Shown here: positions 1 to 8,748 of the stretch, piece by piece
Layout: each line of letters begins with the position of its first letter
How positions within the stretch are numbered: the first letter of the stretch is position 1
Origin: Halolactibacillus miurensis
Lineage (GTDB): Bacteria; Bacillota; Bacilli; Bacillales; Amphibacillaceae
Length of the DNA stretch: 40,766 bases
Assembly (NCBI RefSeq): GCF_900116255.1
Contig: NZ_FPAI01000025.1
Location: 1-40,766, forward strand
Direction: 5' to 3'
Made by a program: the position numbers and the translations under genes
Notes under the pieces: generated by a model
Told to the model about the DNA's origin: nothing
The model's input: the letters and a program-made list of their open reading frames with translations, nothing else
Databases searched by the model: none

Positions 1-471
1 TTTATCTTCTTTAGGTGGTGCTTGATCTCGCGCATTAAAGTGCGTAGAATCAATCGCCACAGTGTCATCAACGATAAAACCTTCTTGAATGGCAGCTAGA
101 ACAATACGCTCTTGAATCTCTTCAAGACAATGAGAATCACTCAGCTTGGTAATTAAGCGTGAATATGAAGCTTCGGATGGGATATGATCAGACACAAGAA
201 ATCCACAGTTAATCTTGAAAGCTATATCTTCATTTAGGCGTTTGACCAAATCTTTAATTGTAGGAATACGCTCAACATATCTTATAAAAACAGAAATAAT
301 CATAGCAGCGTAGTTAAGCTCCTCCGGAGCTCCAAGACGTGATTTTTTACTTACCTCACGGTAAATGTGGTCAATATCAATGACCGAAATAATAGCGTCA
401 TATCGTTGGGTAGGTTCCATTGCATATAATTCATTAATGCTAAATAAACTCTCTTGTCGTATAATAGGCAT
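1..471 (-). mobile_element. IS1182-like transposase, N-terminal part (runs off left edge)
   Basis: An open frame of 157 codons runs leftward from an ATG at 471-469 to the window edge without a stop, so it is partial because of the window. The ATG is preceded by a strong GGAGGAG site. The protein starts MPIIRQESLFSINELYAM and contains a segment reading SRLGAPEELNYAAM and, near the edge, VDDTVAIDSTHFNARDQ. That last part looks like the first catalytic aspartate region of a DDE transposase. The N-terminal half resembles the DUF772 domain of IS1182/IS5-type transposases; the family call comes from recollected family features, not a search. The terminal inverted repeat was not identified, but the element probably ends between about 540 and 600, just before the thrS promoter. 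Whether the element is intact cannot be judged from this window. Confidence 0.8.
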
Positions 472-604
472 AGGGAGTTCTCCTCCAGTCTTTTGGTTTA
501 GTTTGGTTACTTACCATTATACAAGACTTGGGGAGGTACTTCCTTTTTTATGCTTCAAAACCATTGGGCCGCAAGGCCTCAGAATTATGAAATTCATTCA
601 CCTC

Positions 605-633
605 TTGATTTTTTTAATAGACAAGACTATAAT
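605..633 (+). promoter_or_regulatory. Probable sigma-A promoter of thrS
   Basis: A TTGATT -35 box (605-610) and a perfect TATAAT -10 box (628-633) are separated by 17 bases. Transcription would start near 640, just before the thrS T-box leader. Confidence 0.7.
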
Positions 634-654
634 ACAAATCATAATTAAAAAGTA

Positions 655-911
655 AAAGTTTTGATGAGGACAATATTTTTGGTCGCTGTGTAACTAGAGA
701 GGAAAACCATGTGCTGAAAGTTTTCTATACACACCCACAAAATTACCACCTCTGAACTCCACTTCTGAACGAGTGACTTAATTAGGAAGCTGGCGGGTAC
801 TCACCGTTACATGAGTTTGAATGAGCCAAACAGAGTTGTTTGGGAATGAGGGTGGAACCACGAGCATAACGCTTGTCCCTTTGCGGTAATCGCAAAGGGA
901 TAGGCGTTTTT
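655..911 (+). ncRNA. T-box riboswitch leader of thrS
   Basis: The 14-base T-box AGGGTGGAACCACG lies at 849-862. It is followed by a terminator hairpin (about 869-908, loop GTAAT) with a terminal T run. The UGGA in the T-box would pair with a UCCA acceptor end, as expected for tRNA-Thr with discriminator U. Stem I begins near 655 with the usual GATGAGGA-like start; a possible ACC threonine specifier is at 745-747, but I assign this tentatively. Uncharged tRNA-Thr would stabilise the antiterminator and switch on thrS. Confidence 0.92.
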
Positions 912-956
912 ATATTGGCCTTTGTGATTAACTGACTATTTTAAGGAGTGAAATAT

Positions 957-2909
957 ATGGCAGAACAAATCAAATTAATTTTTCCAGATGGAAACGAAAA
1001 ACTTTTTGACCAAGGAACAACAGGTGAAGACGTTGCACAGTCCATTTCACCAGGCTTAAGAAAGCAAGCTGTCGCCATCAAGTTAGACGGTGACTTACTT
1101 GATTTACGTCGTCCATTGCCGCACGACGGTGAAATGGCGATTATCACGTCACGTGACGCTGAAGGGTTAGAAATCTTACGTCACTCAACAGCTCACCTTA
1201 TGGCACAAGCAGTGAAACGCTTATTCGGCGATGAGGTTAAACTCGGTGTCGGACCAACGATTGAAGAAGGTTTTTACTATGATATCGATATGGCCCATCA
1301 ATTAACTCCAGAAGACTTACCGAAAATTGAAAAAGAAATGCAACGCATTGTCGATGAAAATATTGAAATCCACCGCATTGAAGTGTCACGTCAAGAAGCG
1401 TATGATCGCTTTAAAGCGATTGGTGATGACTTAAAGCTTGAACTATTAGAAGCGATCCCGGCAGATGAGACAGTGACGATTTATGAACAAGGTGAATTCT
1501 TTGACCTTTGTCGCGGTGTCCACGTGCCACAAACAAGCAAATTAAAAGTCTTTAAATTATTAAGTATCTCAGGCGCTTACTGGCGTGGAGACAGCAACAA
1601 TAAGATGCTCCAACGCATTTACGGGACAGCCTTCTTTAAGAAAGAAGACTTAAAGCATCATTTACATGTCCTTGAAGAGCGTAAAGAGCGTGACCACCGT
1701 AAACTTGGTAAAGAACTCGATCTCTTTACTGTGTCGCAAAAAGTGGGTCAAGGCCTGCCGCTATGGTTACCAAAAGGCGCAACCATTCGTCGTATGGTTG
1801 AACGTTATATTGTCGACTTAGAAGAACGTCTCGGTTATGATCACGTCTATACCCCTGTCTTAGGAAGTGTGGAGCTTTATAAAACAAGTGGTCACTGGGA
1901 TCACTACAAAGATGATATGTTCCCGACACTTGAAATGGACAATGAAGATTTAGTCCTTCGTCCAATGAACTGTCCGCATCACATGATGGTATATAAAAAC
2001 CAATTATACAGCTACCGTCACTTACCAGTACGTATCGCAGAACTTGGTATGATGCACCGTCATGAAATGTCTGGTGCCCTTGCAGGTCTGCAACGTGTGC
2101 GTGCGATGACACTGAATGATGCGCATATCTTTGCGTGTCCGGATCAATTGAAAGATGAATTTATTCGCGTGGTAGAACTGATCCAACACGTGTACCGTGA
2201 CTTTGGCTTTGAAGATTATTCTTTCCGCCTATCTTATCGAGATAAAGATAACACAGAAAAATATGTGGATAACGATGAGATGTGGGAAAAAGCACAAGCG
2301 CTATTAAAAGAAACAATGGAAGATATGAACCTTGATTATGTTGAGGCTGAAGGTGAAGCGGCCTTCTACGGTCCTAAGCTTGATGTTCAAGTGAAAACGG
2401 CTTTAGGTAAAGAAGAGACGTTATCAACGGTGCAATTAGACTTCCACTTACCAGAACAATTCGATTTAACGTATGTTGGTGAAGACGGTAAAGATCACCG
2501 TCCTGTTGTTATTCACCGCGGAGTTGTCTCAACGATGGAACGCTTTGTGGCTTTCTTAATTGAGGAATATAAAGGTGCCTTCCCAACCTGGTTAGCACCT
2601 GTTCAAGCGCGCATTATTCCGGTATCAAATGATGTTCACCAGGATTATGTGAAAAAGTTAGAAGATCGTCTCAGATTAGAAGGTTTCCGCGTGGAACTCG
2701 ATATGCGTGAAGAAAAACTTGGCTATAAAATTCGTGAGGCGCAAACAGAAAAGATTCCATTTGCGCTCGTTGTCGGTGATAAAGAAATGGAAGACAATGC
2801 GGTCAATGTCCGTCGTTACGGAGAACAAGATCAAGTGACTGTCTCGCAAGATGATTTTATTGCCTTAATGAAACAAGATATTGAGAAAAAATCACGTAAA
2901 GAATCATAA
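957..2909 (+). CDS. thrS: Threonine--tRNA ligase
   Basis: Cytosolic class II synthetase charging tRNA-Thr; 650 residues, normal for the bacterial enzyme. The order is a TGS domain (about 1-62), an editing domain with HSTAH (H76, H80) and CRGVH (C185, H189), a catalytic core with the zinc ligands C339 (MNCPHH) and H390, and a C-terminal anticodon-binding domain from about residue 540. The ATG at 957 is chosen over a GTG at 948 because AAGGAG (943-948) is then 8 bases away; the GTG overlaps the ribosome binding site. The gene stands alone behind its T-box leader and ends in a hairpin terminator. All the expected catalytic and editing residues are present. Confidence 0.97.
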   Translation: MAEQIKLIFPDGNEKLFDQGTTGEDVAQSISPGLRKQAVAIKLDGDLLDLRRPLPHDGEMAIITSRDAEGLEILRHSTAHLMAQAVKRLFGDEVKLGVGPTIEEGFYYDIDMAHQLTPEDLPKIEKEMQRIVDENIEIHRIEVSRQEAYDRFKAIGDDLKLELLEAIPADETVTIYEQGEFFDLCRGVHVPQTSKLKVFKLLSISGAYWRGDSNNKMLQRIYGTAFFKKEDLKHHLHVLEERKERDHRKLGKELDLFTVSQKVGQGLPLWLPKGATIRRMVERYIVDLEERLGYDHVYTPVLGSVELYKTSGHWDHYKDDMFPTLEMDNEDLVLRPMNCPHHMMVYKNQLYSYRHLPVRIAELGMMHRHEMSGALAGLQRVRAMTLNDAHIFACPDQLKDEFIRVVELIQHVYRDFGFEDYSFRLSYRDKDNTEKYVDNDEMWEKAQALLKETMEDMNLDYVEAEGEAAFYGPKLDVQVKTALGKEETLSTVQLDFHLPEQFDLTYVGEDGKDHRPVVIHRGVVSTMERFVAFLIEEYKGAFPTWLAPVQARIIPVSNDVHQDYVKKLEDRLRLEGFRVELDMREEKLGYKIREAQTEKIPFALVVGDKEMEDNAVNVRRYGEQDQVTVSQDDFIALMKQDIEKKSRKES

Positions 2910-2948
2910 TAACGTCTTTTAAATGACGTTCGTCTCTAACACTCTAAC

Positions 2949-2988
2949 AAGTAGCGTTAACTTAAATCAAAGTTGACGCTACTTTTTT
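2949..2988 (+). terminator. Rho-independent terminator of thrS
   Basis: A 15-bp stem (2949-2963 with 2970-2984, one G-U pair) is followed by a run of six T. Confidence 0.9.
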
Positions 2989-3073
2989 AATGCAGGAATC
3001 TTTAACCTGTGTGTCGAATTAAAAGAGTAAGGACAATTGAATAAACTACGGTTTGACATAAGGAGGACTATTT

Positions 3074-4048
3074 ATGCAGTATCGCTATCTAGGTAAGAGT
3101 GGTTTACAAGTCAGTGAGTTGGCGCTCGGCAGCTGGTTGACGTATGGAAAAGCTGTCGGTAATGAAACGGCCGAGGCCTGTATTGACCGCGCCTATGAAC
3201 ACGGTATTAATTTTTTTGATACCGCCAACGCTTATGAACAAGGAGAGGCCGAACGGGTACTCGGAAAAGCGCTACAGAAGTACCAACGCTCTAGTTACGT
3301 CGTCGCAACGAAAGTATTTTTCCCAATGGGAGAAGGTGTTAATTACCGCGGGTTATCGCGTAAGCACATTATTGAACAGTGTGATCAAAGTTTGAAGCGT
3401 TTAGATCTTGACTATATTGATTTGTATCAATGTCACCGGCCAGACCCACATGTGCCCCTAGAGGAGACGATGATGGCCTTAGATGACTTAGTACGCGCAG
3501 GGAAAATACTCTATAAAGGAGTAAGTGAATTTTCGAGCATTGACTTAGAACGGGCGCAAACGATCAATCGGGATTACCGATTACATCCCCTCATTTCAAA
3601 TCAACCGATTTATAACATGATTGAGCGCTATATCGAAGAAGATGTCATCGACACCTCTCATCGTAATGGCATCGGACAAATTGTCTTTTCACCACTTGCC
3701 CAAGGGGTACTAACGGGTAAATATAAACCGAACGAAGCACCACCAAAAGCTTCAAGAGCAGCCAATGATGAGACAAACTTTGTGATTAACAGTTATTTTG
3801 ATGACCGTGTGTTACAAGCGGTGGAGTCACTTGGTAAAATTGCTGCGGCGAATGACTTTACGATGGCGCAGCTGGCGTTGCGCTGGATTCTTAGACAAGA
3901 TAATGTTGCTTCAGCGATTATCGGTGCCAGCCGAACCGAACAAATTGATGAAAATGTCGAAGCGCTTCACAAACCGTTAACAGAGGATCTGCTTGTGGAA
4001 ATTGATCGCATTCTAGAAACAATTAAAGATTTCCACCCGATGCGTTAG
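3074..4048 (+). CDS. Aldo/keto reductase, potassium-channel-beta-like
   Basis: A 324-residue cytosolic NAD(P)H-dependent oxidoreductase with the TIM-barrel aldo/keto reductase fold. The catalytic tetrad is visible: D49 and Y54 in NFFDTANAYEQGE, K80 in VVATKVF, and H121 in LYQCHRPDP. The C-terminal SAIIGASRTEQIDENV is the usual nucleotide-binding stretch. Overall it looks like the AKR group that includes potassium-channel beta subunits and glyceraldehyde-3-phosphate reductases; the substrate cannot be told. AAGGAGG sits 9 bases before the ATG. It lies alone between the thrS terminator and the infC promoter and is not part of the conserved B. subtilis order here, so it is probably a lineage-specific insertion. 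Confidence 0.92.
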   Translation: MQYRYLGKSGLQVSELALGSWLTYGKAVGNETAEACIDRAYEHGINFFDTANAYEQGEAERVLGKALQKYQRSSYVVATKVFFPMGEGVNYRGLSRKHIIEQCDQSLKRLDLDYIDLYQCHRPDPHVPLEETMMALDDLVRAGKILYKGVSEFSSIDLERAQTINRDYRLHPLISNQPIYNMIERYIEEDVIDTSHRNGIGQIVFSPLAQGVLTGKYKPNEAPPKASRAANDETNFVINSYFDDRVLQAVESLGKIAAANDFTMAQLALRWILRQDNVASAIIGASRTEQIDENVEALHKPLTEDLLVEIDRILETIKDFHPMR

Positions 4049-4179
4049 TAGGATAAATGCGTGTGTTTGCGACCTGTAACTGATAGGATGCTAATAAGTA
4101 GAGGGCAGTTTTAATACGACGCTTTCCATGACTGCCCCTTGTTGGCCCACATATTTAAATAAAAATACAGCGATTTTCG

Positions 4180-4208
4180 TTGACAAGGTAGTAAAGAGAT
4201 GCTATGAT
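4180..4208 (+). promoter_or_regulatory. Sigma-A promoter of the infC operon
   Basis: A perfect TTGACA (4180-4185) and TATGAT (4203-4208) are spaced by 17 bases, placing the transcription start near 4215 and giving a leader of about 260 bases. Confidence 0.88.
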
Positions 4209-4214
4209 AGGAAA

Positions 4215-4478
4215 AGTGAAATTGAATATGATCTTTAGACAAGTAGAGGCACCCGCTTCTCGCCTGATCGACACAATGATTGTAGTTGCCAGGTTATCAC
4301 ATTCTGAATTTTTGAAGATGACAGGATATGTGTGGGTGCTTACAAGTACCGACACTTTTTTTATTGTCTTTAATGGCTAAGTTTTTATACACTTGTCAAT
4401 GACTATTGGAAGGTCAGGTTCTAACAAGAACCGGTCATAGTTCATGCCGCTTTTAAAAAATTTCGGAGGTGGATGATT
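4215..4478 (+). ncRNA. L20-type autoregulatory leader of infC-rpmI-rplT
   Basis: The long leader includes GAGGCACCCGCTTCT near 4247 and later a terminator hairpin (GTGTGGGTGCTT at 4330-4341 with AAGTACCGACAC at 4344-4355) followed by seven T. CACCC near 4250 is complementary to the GGGTG of the terminator stem, so mutually exclusive folds are possible. This matches the known layout of the Bacillus L20 leader, in which ribosomal protein L20 binds and promotes premature termination. A further small hairpin, GGTTCT/AGAACC, sits near 4419-4434. The L20-binding assignment is from the family and operon, not proven from the sequence. Confidence 0.85.
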
Positions 4479-4994
4479 ATTAGCAAAGATATGAATGTCA
4501 ATGAGAATATTCGCGCACGTGAAGTTCGTCTTATTGATTCTAATGGCGATCAACTAGGTGTTAAGTCTCGTAATGAGGCGCTTGATATTGCTGCAACACG
4601 TAATTTAGATTTAGTTCTTGTCGCACCAAATGTCAAGCCGCCAGTATGCCGTATCATGGATTACGGTAAATATCGTTTTGAGCAACAAAAGAAAGAGAAA
4701 GAAGCACGTAAGAAACAAAAAATCATTAACGTCAAAGAAATCCGTCTTAGCCCGGGTATTGAAGAACATGATTTTAACACAAAACTTCGTAATGCACGTA
4801 AGTTCTTGGAAAAGGGAGATAAAGTAAAAGTCTCGATCCGTTTCCGTGGCCGTGCGATTACACACAAAGACTTAGGTCGTAAAGTTCTTGAGCAAATGGC
4901 TGAAGAATGTAAAGATTTATCAACAGTTGAGCAAAAAGCTAAAATGGAAGGCCGTAGCATGTTCTTAATGCTTGCGCCAATCAATGAAAAATAA
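4479..4994 (+). CDS. infC: Translation initiation factor IF-3 (AUU start)
   Basis: Binds the 30S subunit and checks initiator tRNA and start codon. From ATT at 4479 the product is 171 residues beginning [20 protein letters not shown], which aligns with Bacillus IF-3 (MSKDF...[13 protein letters not shown]). The ATT sits 8 bases after GGAGGT (4465-4470). An in-frame ATG at 4473 is only 2 bases from that site and is unlikely to be used. IF3_N (about 5-75) and IF3_C (about 83-168) are intact, with the lysine-rich linker [21 protein letters not shown] rare AUU start is the classical IF-3 feedback device. First gene of the infC-rpmI-rplT operon. Confidence 0.96.
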   Translation: MSKDMNVNENIRAREVRLIDSNGDQLGVKSRNEALDIAATRNLDLVLVAPNVKPPVCRIMDYGKYRFEQQKKEKEARKKQKIINVKEIRLSPGIEEHDFNTKLRNARKFLEKGDKVKVSIRFRGRAITHKDLGRKVLEQMAEECKDLSTVEQKAKMEGRSMFLMLAPINEK

Positions 4995-5029
4995 GCTTTA
5001 ATTTATATGCTTTTAAGGAGGAACTACTC

Positions 5030-5224
5030 ATGCCAAAAATGAAAACACATAAAGGCACTCAAAAACGTTTCAAAAGAACTGCTTCAGGAAAATTAAAGCG
5101 CGGAAGTGCATATATCAGTCACTTAGCTGCAAACAAATCAACGAAGCAAAAACGTAAGTTACGTAAAGGTGGCCTTGTGTCTGCAGGCGATCAAAAACGT
5201 ATTGATCAAATGTTACCAAGATAA
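5030..5224 (+). CDS. rpmI: Large ribosomal subunit protein L35
   Basis: A 64-residue, strongly basic protein beginning [20 protein letters not shown], the signature start of bL35, and ending RIDQMLPR. An AAGGAGG site precedes the ATG. It lies 35 bases after infC and 42 bases before rplT, the universal operon order. Expression is expected to follow the L20-controlled leader upstream. Confidence 0.98.
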   Translation: MPKMKTHKGTQKRFKRTASGKLKRGSAYISHLAANKSTKQKRKLRKGGLVSAGDQKRIDQMLPR

Positions 5225-5266
5225 CAAATTATTAGATTTCGGTAAGATATATAGGAGGGAATTATT

Positions 5267-5626
5267 ATGGCACGTGTTAAAGGTGGAACAGTCACACGCA
5301 AGCGTCGTAAACGCATATTAAAATTAGCAAAAGGGTACTATGGTTCAAAACATGCCCTATTTAAAGTAGCAAAGCAACAAGTTTGGAAATCAGGTCAGTA
5401 TGCATACCGTGACCGTAAGCAAAAGAAACGTGACTTCCGTAAATTATGGATTGCACGTATCAACGCTGCAGCACGTTTGAACGATCTTTCATACAGCCGT
5501 CTAATGCACGGTCTTAAATTAGCTGGTATCGAAGTTAACCGTAAAATGTTAGCAGAACTTGCTATTTCTGATGAAAAAGCTTTTGCACAGTTAACTGAGC
5601 AAGCTAAAGCAGCATTAAACAAATAA
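5267..5626 (+). CDS. rplT: Large ribosomal subunit protein L20
   Basis: A 119-residue rRNA-binding protein needed early in 50S assembly. The start [26 protein letters not shown] and the internal [20 protein letters not shown] are diagnostic for bL20. It has a strong AGGAGG ribosome binding site. In Bacillus, L20 also represses its own operon by binding the leader, for which a plausible target is seen at 4215-4363. The operon ends at the hairpin just downstream. Confidence 0.98.
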   Translation: MARVKGGTVTRKRRKRILKLAKGYYGSKHALFKVAKQQVWKSGQYAYRDRKQKKRDFRKLWIARINAAARLNDLSYSRLMHGLKLAGIEVNRKMLAELAISDEKAFAQLTEQAKAALNK

Positions 5627-5639
5627 TTAACACATGATC

Positions 5640-5679
5640 AAAGAGTTGTTTTCTTATATAGAAGACAGCTCTTTTCGTT
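5640..5679 (+). terminator. Terminator of the infC-rpmI-rplT operon
   Basis: A 15-bp stem (5640-5654 with 5660-5674, two G-U pairs, loop TATAT) is followed by a short T-rich tail. It overlaps the region where a longer reading of the next gene would begin, so it argues for the later start of that gene at 5709. Confidence 0.85.
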
Positions 5680-5708
5680 ATGCAACAAATGAATGCGGGG
5701 ATAGTACA

Positions 5709-5987
5709 ATGACACTATTTATCAGTTATCTTATATTAATTAATCTCATTGGCTTTGTTCAAATGGGAATAGATAAACGAAAAGCAATGAAAGATCAGTG
5801 GCGTCTACCAGAAAAACAATTGTGGCTTACTGCGATCCTTTTTGGTTCACCGGGTACTTATTTCGGGATGCAACTGTTCAGGCATAAAACAAAACATCGC
5901 TTATTCAAGTTTGGGTTACCAATTCTTTCGATGATTGAACTTCTCATCATTGTCTTTATATTTGCGTATTTCGATTGGACCTTTTAA
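5709..5987 (+). CDS. ysdA: DUF1294 small membrane protein (YsdA-like)
   Basis: 92 residues from the ATG at 5709. The frame stays open back to an ATG at 5634, but that extension codes through the rplT terminator, so I take the later start, which also gives the usual DUF1294 length. The protein has a first hydrophobic helix, then a cytoplasmic segment with MGIDKRKAMKDQWRLPE, a second helix containing LFGSPGTYFGMQLFRHKTKH, and a hydrophobic C-terminus. KRKA...RxxE and GSPG.Y.GM.LFRHKT are the family hallmarks. Function is unknown. The position right after rplT is as for B. subtilis ysdA. Confidence 0.9.
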   Translation: MTLFISYLILINLIGFVQMGIDKRKAMKDQWRLPEKQLWLTAILFGSPGTYFGMQLFRHKTKHRLFKFGLPILSMIELLIIVFIFAYFDWTF

Positions 5988-6023
5988 AATGAATAAGACT
6001 ACATATGAAGAAAGGACGTCAAA

Positions 6024-6509
6024 ATGGAACTGACACAACTTTTTACACGTCAAAAAGAATTAGACGATTATATTGAACAAAAGCATGACTTAACGTCGCG
6101 TGATTTATTTGAAGAAAAGATTTTAGCATTATTTGTAGAAATTGGTGAATTAGCCAACGAAACGCGTTGCTTTAAATTTTGGAGTGTGAAAGAACCGAGT
6201 CCAAAACAAGTCATACTCGAAGAGTATGTTGATGGGATTCACTTTTTACTCTCACTCGGTTTAGTCAAAGGTTTAACACCTGAAAAAGCCGAACCGTTTG
6301 AACAAGAGACCACGACGACCGCACTCTTTAATCAAATGTACCGAGCGATTGATTACTTTAAAGATCAACAAGATGAAGAGACTTATTTGATTGTCTTTGA
6401 ATTGTATTTAAAGTTAGCGCGTCAGCTTGGCTTTAGTGATGAGGACATCTTAACGGCTTATCATGAGAAAAATGATGTTAACTTTAAGCGTCAAGATAGT
6501 GATTATTAA
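6024..6509 (+). CDS. Dimeric (all-alpha) dUTP diphosphatase
   Basis: 161 residues. Hydrolyses dUTP to dUMP and diphosphate, keeping uracil out of DNA and feeding thymidylate synthesis. It carries the metal-binding pattern of the MazG-like/dUTPase_2 group: E39-x-x-E42 in VEIGELANE and E67-x-x-D70 in EEYVDGIHFLLSLG. TRCFKFW between them is also typical. This is the all-helical type seen in Firmicutes and their phages, not the trimeric beta type. GAAAGGA precedes the ATG. It lies between the ysdA-like and M42 peptidase genes and reads the same way. Confidence 0.9.
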   Translation: MELTQLFTRQKELDDYIEQKHDLTSRDLFEEKILALFVEIGELANETRCFKFWSVKEPSPKQVILEEYVDGIHFLLSLGLVKGLTPEKAEPFEQETTTTALFNQMYRAIDYFKDQQDEETYLIVFELYLKLARQLGFSDEDILTAYHEKNDVNFKRQDSDY

Positions 6510-6562
6510 TCAGAATAAAAAAGAATGATGGATCTATCCATCAACTTTGGGAGGTCATGTAA

Positions 6563-7639
6563 ATGGATGAAAAACTAATGATGTTGAAAGAACTAACAGA
6601 AGCAAAAGGGATTTCAGGTAATGAAAAAGAAGCGCGTGACGTTATGGACCGCTATATTCGTCCCTTTGCGACAGAAGTATCAACAGACCGCATCGGTAGC
6701 TTAATTGCGAAGAAAGTCGGGAAAGAAGGCGGACCGAAAGTGATGGTCGCCGGTCACTTAGATGAAATTGGCATGATGGTGACACGTATTGATGAAAAAG
6801 GTTTTGTCTACTTCCAAACGATTGGCGGTTGGTGGTCACAAGTGATGCTTGCTCAGCGTGTGACCATTATGACATCAAACGGGGATGTCACAGGCATTAT
6901 TGGGTCAAAACCGCCGCATATTATGTCGGCTGATGCGCGGAAAAAACCGTATGATATTAAAGATATGTTTATTGATATCGGTGCGTCAAGTAAAGAAGAA
7001 GCTAAAGCGTTTGGGGTAAAGCCAGGTGACTCGGTCGTACCTTATTTTGAATTCCAACCGATGAAAAACAAAAAATTATTACTCGCTAAAGCATGGGATA
7101 ACCGCGTCGGTTGTGCGATTGCGATTGAAGTATTAAAAGCATTAAAAGATACCGATCATCCAAATGTTGTTTACGGTGTTGGTACCGTTCAAGAAGAAGT
7201 TGGGTTGCGAGGCGCAAAGACAGCAGCCAATACGATTCAACCAGATATCGCCTTTGCGGTTGATACAGGTATCGCAGGAGATACACCAGGTATCTCAGCG
7301 AATGAAGCTGATAGTAAGATTGGTGAGGGTCCACAGATTATTATTTATGATGCCTCGATGATTTCACATAAAGGGGTGCGCGACTTAGTCGTTGAAACAG
7401 CAGATCAACACGACATTCCTTATCAATACGCCACGATTGCGATGGGCGGCACTGATAGTGGTTCGATTCATTTAACCGCTAACGGCGTACCAACGTTATC
7501 GATTGGTGTGGCGACGCGTTATATTCACTCACATGCGGCGATCATCCATCAAGATGATTTAGATAACGCGGTGAAATTAATTGTGGAAGTGATTAAACAA
7601 TTAGATGAAGAGACAGTGAAGACAATCACGTTTGGTTAA
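6563..7639 (+). CDS. ysdC: M42 family metallo-aminopeptidase (YsdC-like)
   Basis: 358 residues. Cytosolic two-zinc aminopeptidase of the glutamyl/tetrahedral type; some members were once annotated as endoglucanases. Metal and catalytic positions are visible: H65 and D67 ([11 protein letters not shown]), D179 (AWDNRVG), E211/E212 (QEEVGLRG), D234 (AVDTGIAGD) and H324 (RYIHSHA). GGTDSG at 296-301 is also conserved. A GGGAGG site precedes the ATG. The gene corresponds in position to B. subtilis ysdC and ends at a large shared palindromic terminator. The peptide substrate is not predictable. Confidence 0.93.
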   Translation: MDEKLMMLKELTEAKGISGNEKEARDVMDRYIRPFATEVSTDRIGSLIAKKVGKEGGPKVMVAGHLDEIGMMVTRIDEKGFVYFQTIGGWWSQVMLAQRVTIMTSNGDVTGIIGSKPPHIMSADARKKPYDIKDMFIDIGASSKEEAKAFGVKPGDSVVPYFEFQPMKNKKLLLAKAWDNRVGCAIAIEVLKALKDTDHPNVVYGVGTVQEEVGLRGAKTAANTIQPDIAFAVDTGIAGDTPGISANEADSKIGEGPQIIIYDASMISHKGVRDLVVETADQHDIPYQYATIAMGGTDSGSIHLTANGVPTLSIGVATRYIHSHAAIIHQDDLDNAVKLIVEVIKQLDEETVKTITFG

Positions 7640-7680
7640 AGAGTAAGACAACTAACATAGGCGTGTAAATGACGATCATC

Positions 7681-7728
7681 ATATAAAAAGAAAAGGATGG
7701 CCAGCTGGCCATCCTTTTCTTTTTATAT
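7681..7728. terminator. Bidirectional terminator, 48-bp perfect palindrome
   Basis: Two 24-base arms are perfectly complementary with no spacer (centre between 7704 and 7705, core GGCCAGCTGGCC). A-rich and T-rich flanks give a T run on either strand. It separates the convergent M42 peptidase and lytic transglycosylase genes. Confidence 0.92.
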
Positions 7729-7768
7729 ATATTTTTGTTGTTTATCATAAAGTATTTTAAAAGGGTAG

Positions 7769-8362
7769 CTACCCAAGTAAACGCGTCACTTTTTCGACAT
7801 AACGGGTTGTTTCAGTAAATGGTGGCACACCGCCATATCGGTCAACATTACCTGGACCAGCATTGTAAGCGGCAAGGGCGAGGGTTTCATTGCCATCATA
7901 TCGATGTAACATTTCTTTTAAATATTTTGTCCCACCCATCACGTTTTGATAAGGATCAAATCGGTCGGTCACCCCTAAACCTTCAGCCGTTTTCGGCATG
8001 AGTTGCATTAATCCAGCCGCCCCGGCATGACTCACAGCATCCGGATTAAAGTTTGATTCTGTTTGAATCACTGCCCGAATCAATTGTTCACTGACACCAT
8101 ATTTCGCACTGGCCTCACTAATAATGGTGTTCATGGACTCATCAGAGTAGTTAATCTTGATCGGTGATGGCATCATCCATTGTTCCATGGATGACTGATT
8201 TTCAACGAGATCACGGATGCGTGTATGATCAGACGTATCTATTTGACTGATGATACTAGAAAAGTCAAGAGTGGGTGGTTGAGTTGTGTCTGTTTGACTA
8301 AATTGACTGGTTGATTGTAATTTCATCATCGCTTGCATGAGTTGAATATCTATCTTGCTCAC
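7769..8362 (-). CDS. Lytic transglycosylase (SLT domain), YjbJ/CwlQ-like
   Basis: About 197 residues. Cleaves the glycan strands of peptidoglycan. The C-terminal SLT domain shows the catalytic glutamate in [27 protein letters not shown], then [18 protein letters not shown] and a closing ETTRYVEKV. No signal peptide is visible, as in B. subtilis CwlQ, which is linked to flagellar or wall remodelling. The start is uncertain: the first in-frame GTG (8362) has its first base inside the AAGGGG ribosome binding site. The well-spaced codon is an ATA at 8353 and the first ATG is at 8338. The N-terminal 80 residues are low in recognisable features. Confidence 0.88.
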   Translation of the reverse strand: MSKIDIQLMQAMMKLQSTSQFSQTDTTQPPTLDFSSIISQIDTSDHTRIRDLVENQSSMEQWMMPSPIKINYSDESMNTIISEASAKYGVSEQLIRAVIQTESNFNPDAVSHAGAAGLMQLMPKTAEGLGVTDRFDPYQNVMGGTKYLKEMLHRYDGNETLALAAYNAGPGNVDRYGGVPPFTETTRYVEKVTRLLG

Positions 8363-8451
8363 CCCTTAGGTGTATCTTAAATTGGACTGTTAATTTTTAC
8401 ATAGCTCATATACATTTTAGCGTGAGCGTGATAAAAAGTAAAGACTTTAAC

Positions 8452-8479
8452 AAAGATAAAAGCCGGCCGTTTGGCCAGC
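8452..8479 (-). terminator. Terminator of sspI
   Basis: GCTGGCC/GGCCGGC stem (8479-8462 on the minus strand, loop AAAC) directly after the sspI stop, followed by TTTTATCTTT. Confidence 0.85.
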
Positions 8480-8689
8480 TTATGCTTGAAGCGATGTTGA
8501 AAGTTCTTTGAGTAAAGCGTCCTTATGTTCTTGGGTTGACTGTTGCCAGTGAAGCTCGAATAAATATCCAAGGCCAGGTAAGAGTTGTTCCTCATTTGAG
8601 TTAATGGCGTCAGAAATGGTTTGTTCTAACTCTTGTGGGGTGACATTTTGTAATTTTTCTTTAAGTGCGACACGAATATTTAAGTTCAT
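8480..8689 (-). CDS. sspI: Small acid-soluble spore protein I
   Basis: 69 residues from the ATG at 8689 (MNLNIRVALKEKLQNVTPQE). An in-frame longer reading exists, but AAGGAG sits 9 bases before this ATG and the length then matches B. subtilis SspI (71). DAINSNEEQLLPGLGYLFELHWQ aligns with the family core. SspI is a minor spore-core protein made in the forespore under sigma-G. It lies divergent from ysgA, as in B. subtilis. A sigma-G-like promoter is listed separately. Its presence supports a spore-forming ancestry. Confidence 0.93.
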   Translation of the reverse strand: MNLNIRVALKEKLQNVTPQELEQTISDAINSNEEQLLPGLGYLFELHWQQSTQEHKDALLKELSTSLQA

Positions 8690-8718
8690 TATTGTACTCC
8701 TTTTTTGGTTGATAAATA

Positions 8719-8748
8719 TAGTTTGACCAAAGTTAGCCAAGTTATGTA
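8719..8748 (-). promoter_or_regulatory. Candidate sigma-G promoter of sspI
   Basis: On the minus strand TACATA (8748-8743) and CAAACTA (8725-8719) are 17 bases apart. They compare with the recalled sigma-G patterns TGMATA and CATACTA with one mismatch each. The -10 overlaps the -35 of the divergent ysgA promoter. Confidence 0.55.

Noticed and set aside
365-655. 96-codon plus-strand ORF
   Set aside because: It is antisense to the transposase start and its upstream region, lacks a ribosome binding site, and shows no recognisable protein.
4102-4140. Terminator after the first aldo/keto reductase (GGGCAGT/ACTGCCC)
   Set aside because: The loop is over 20 bases and no T run follows; too weak to list as a feature.
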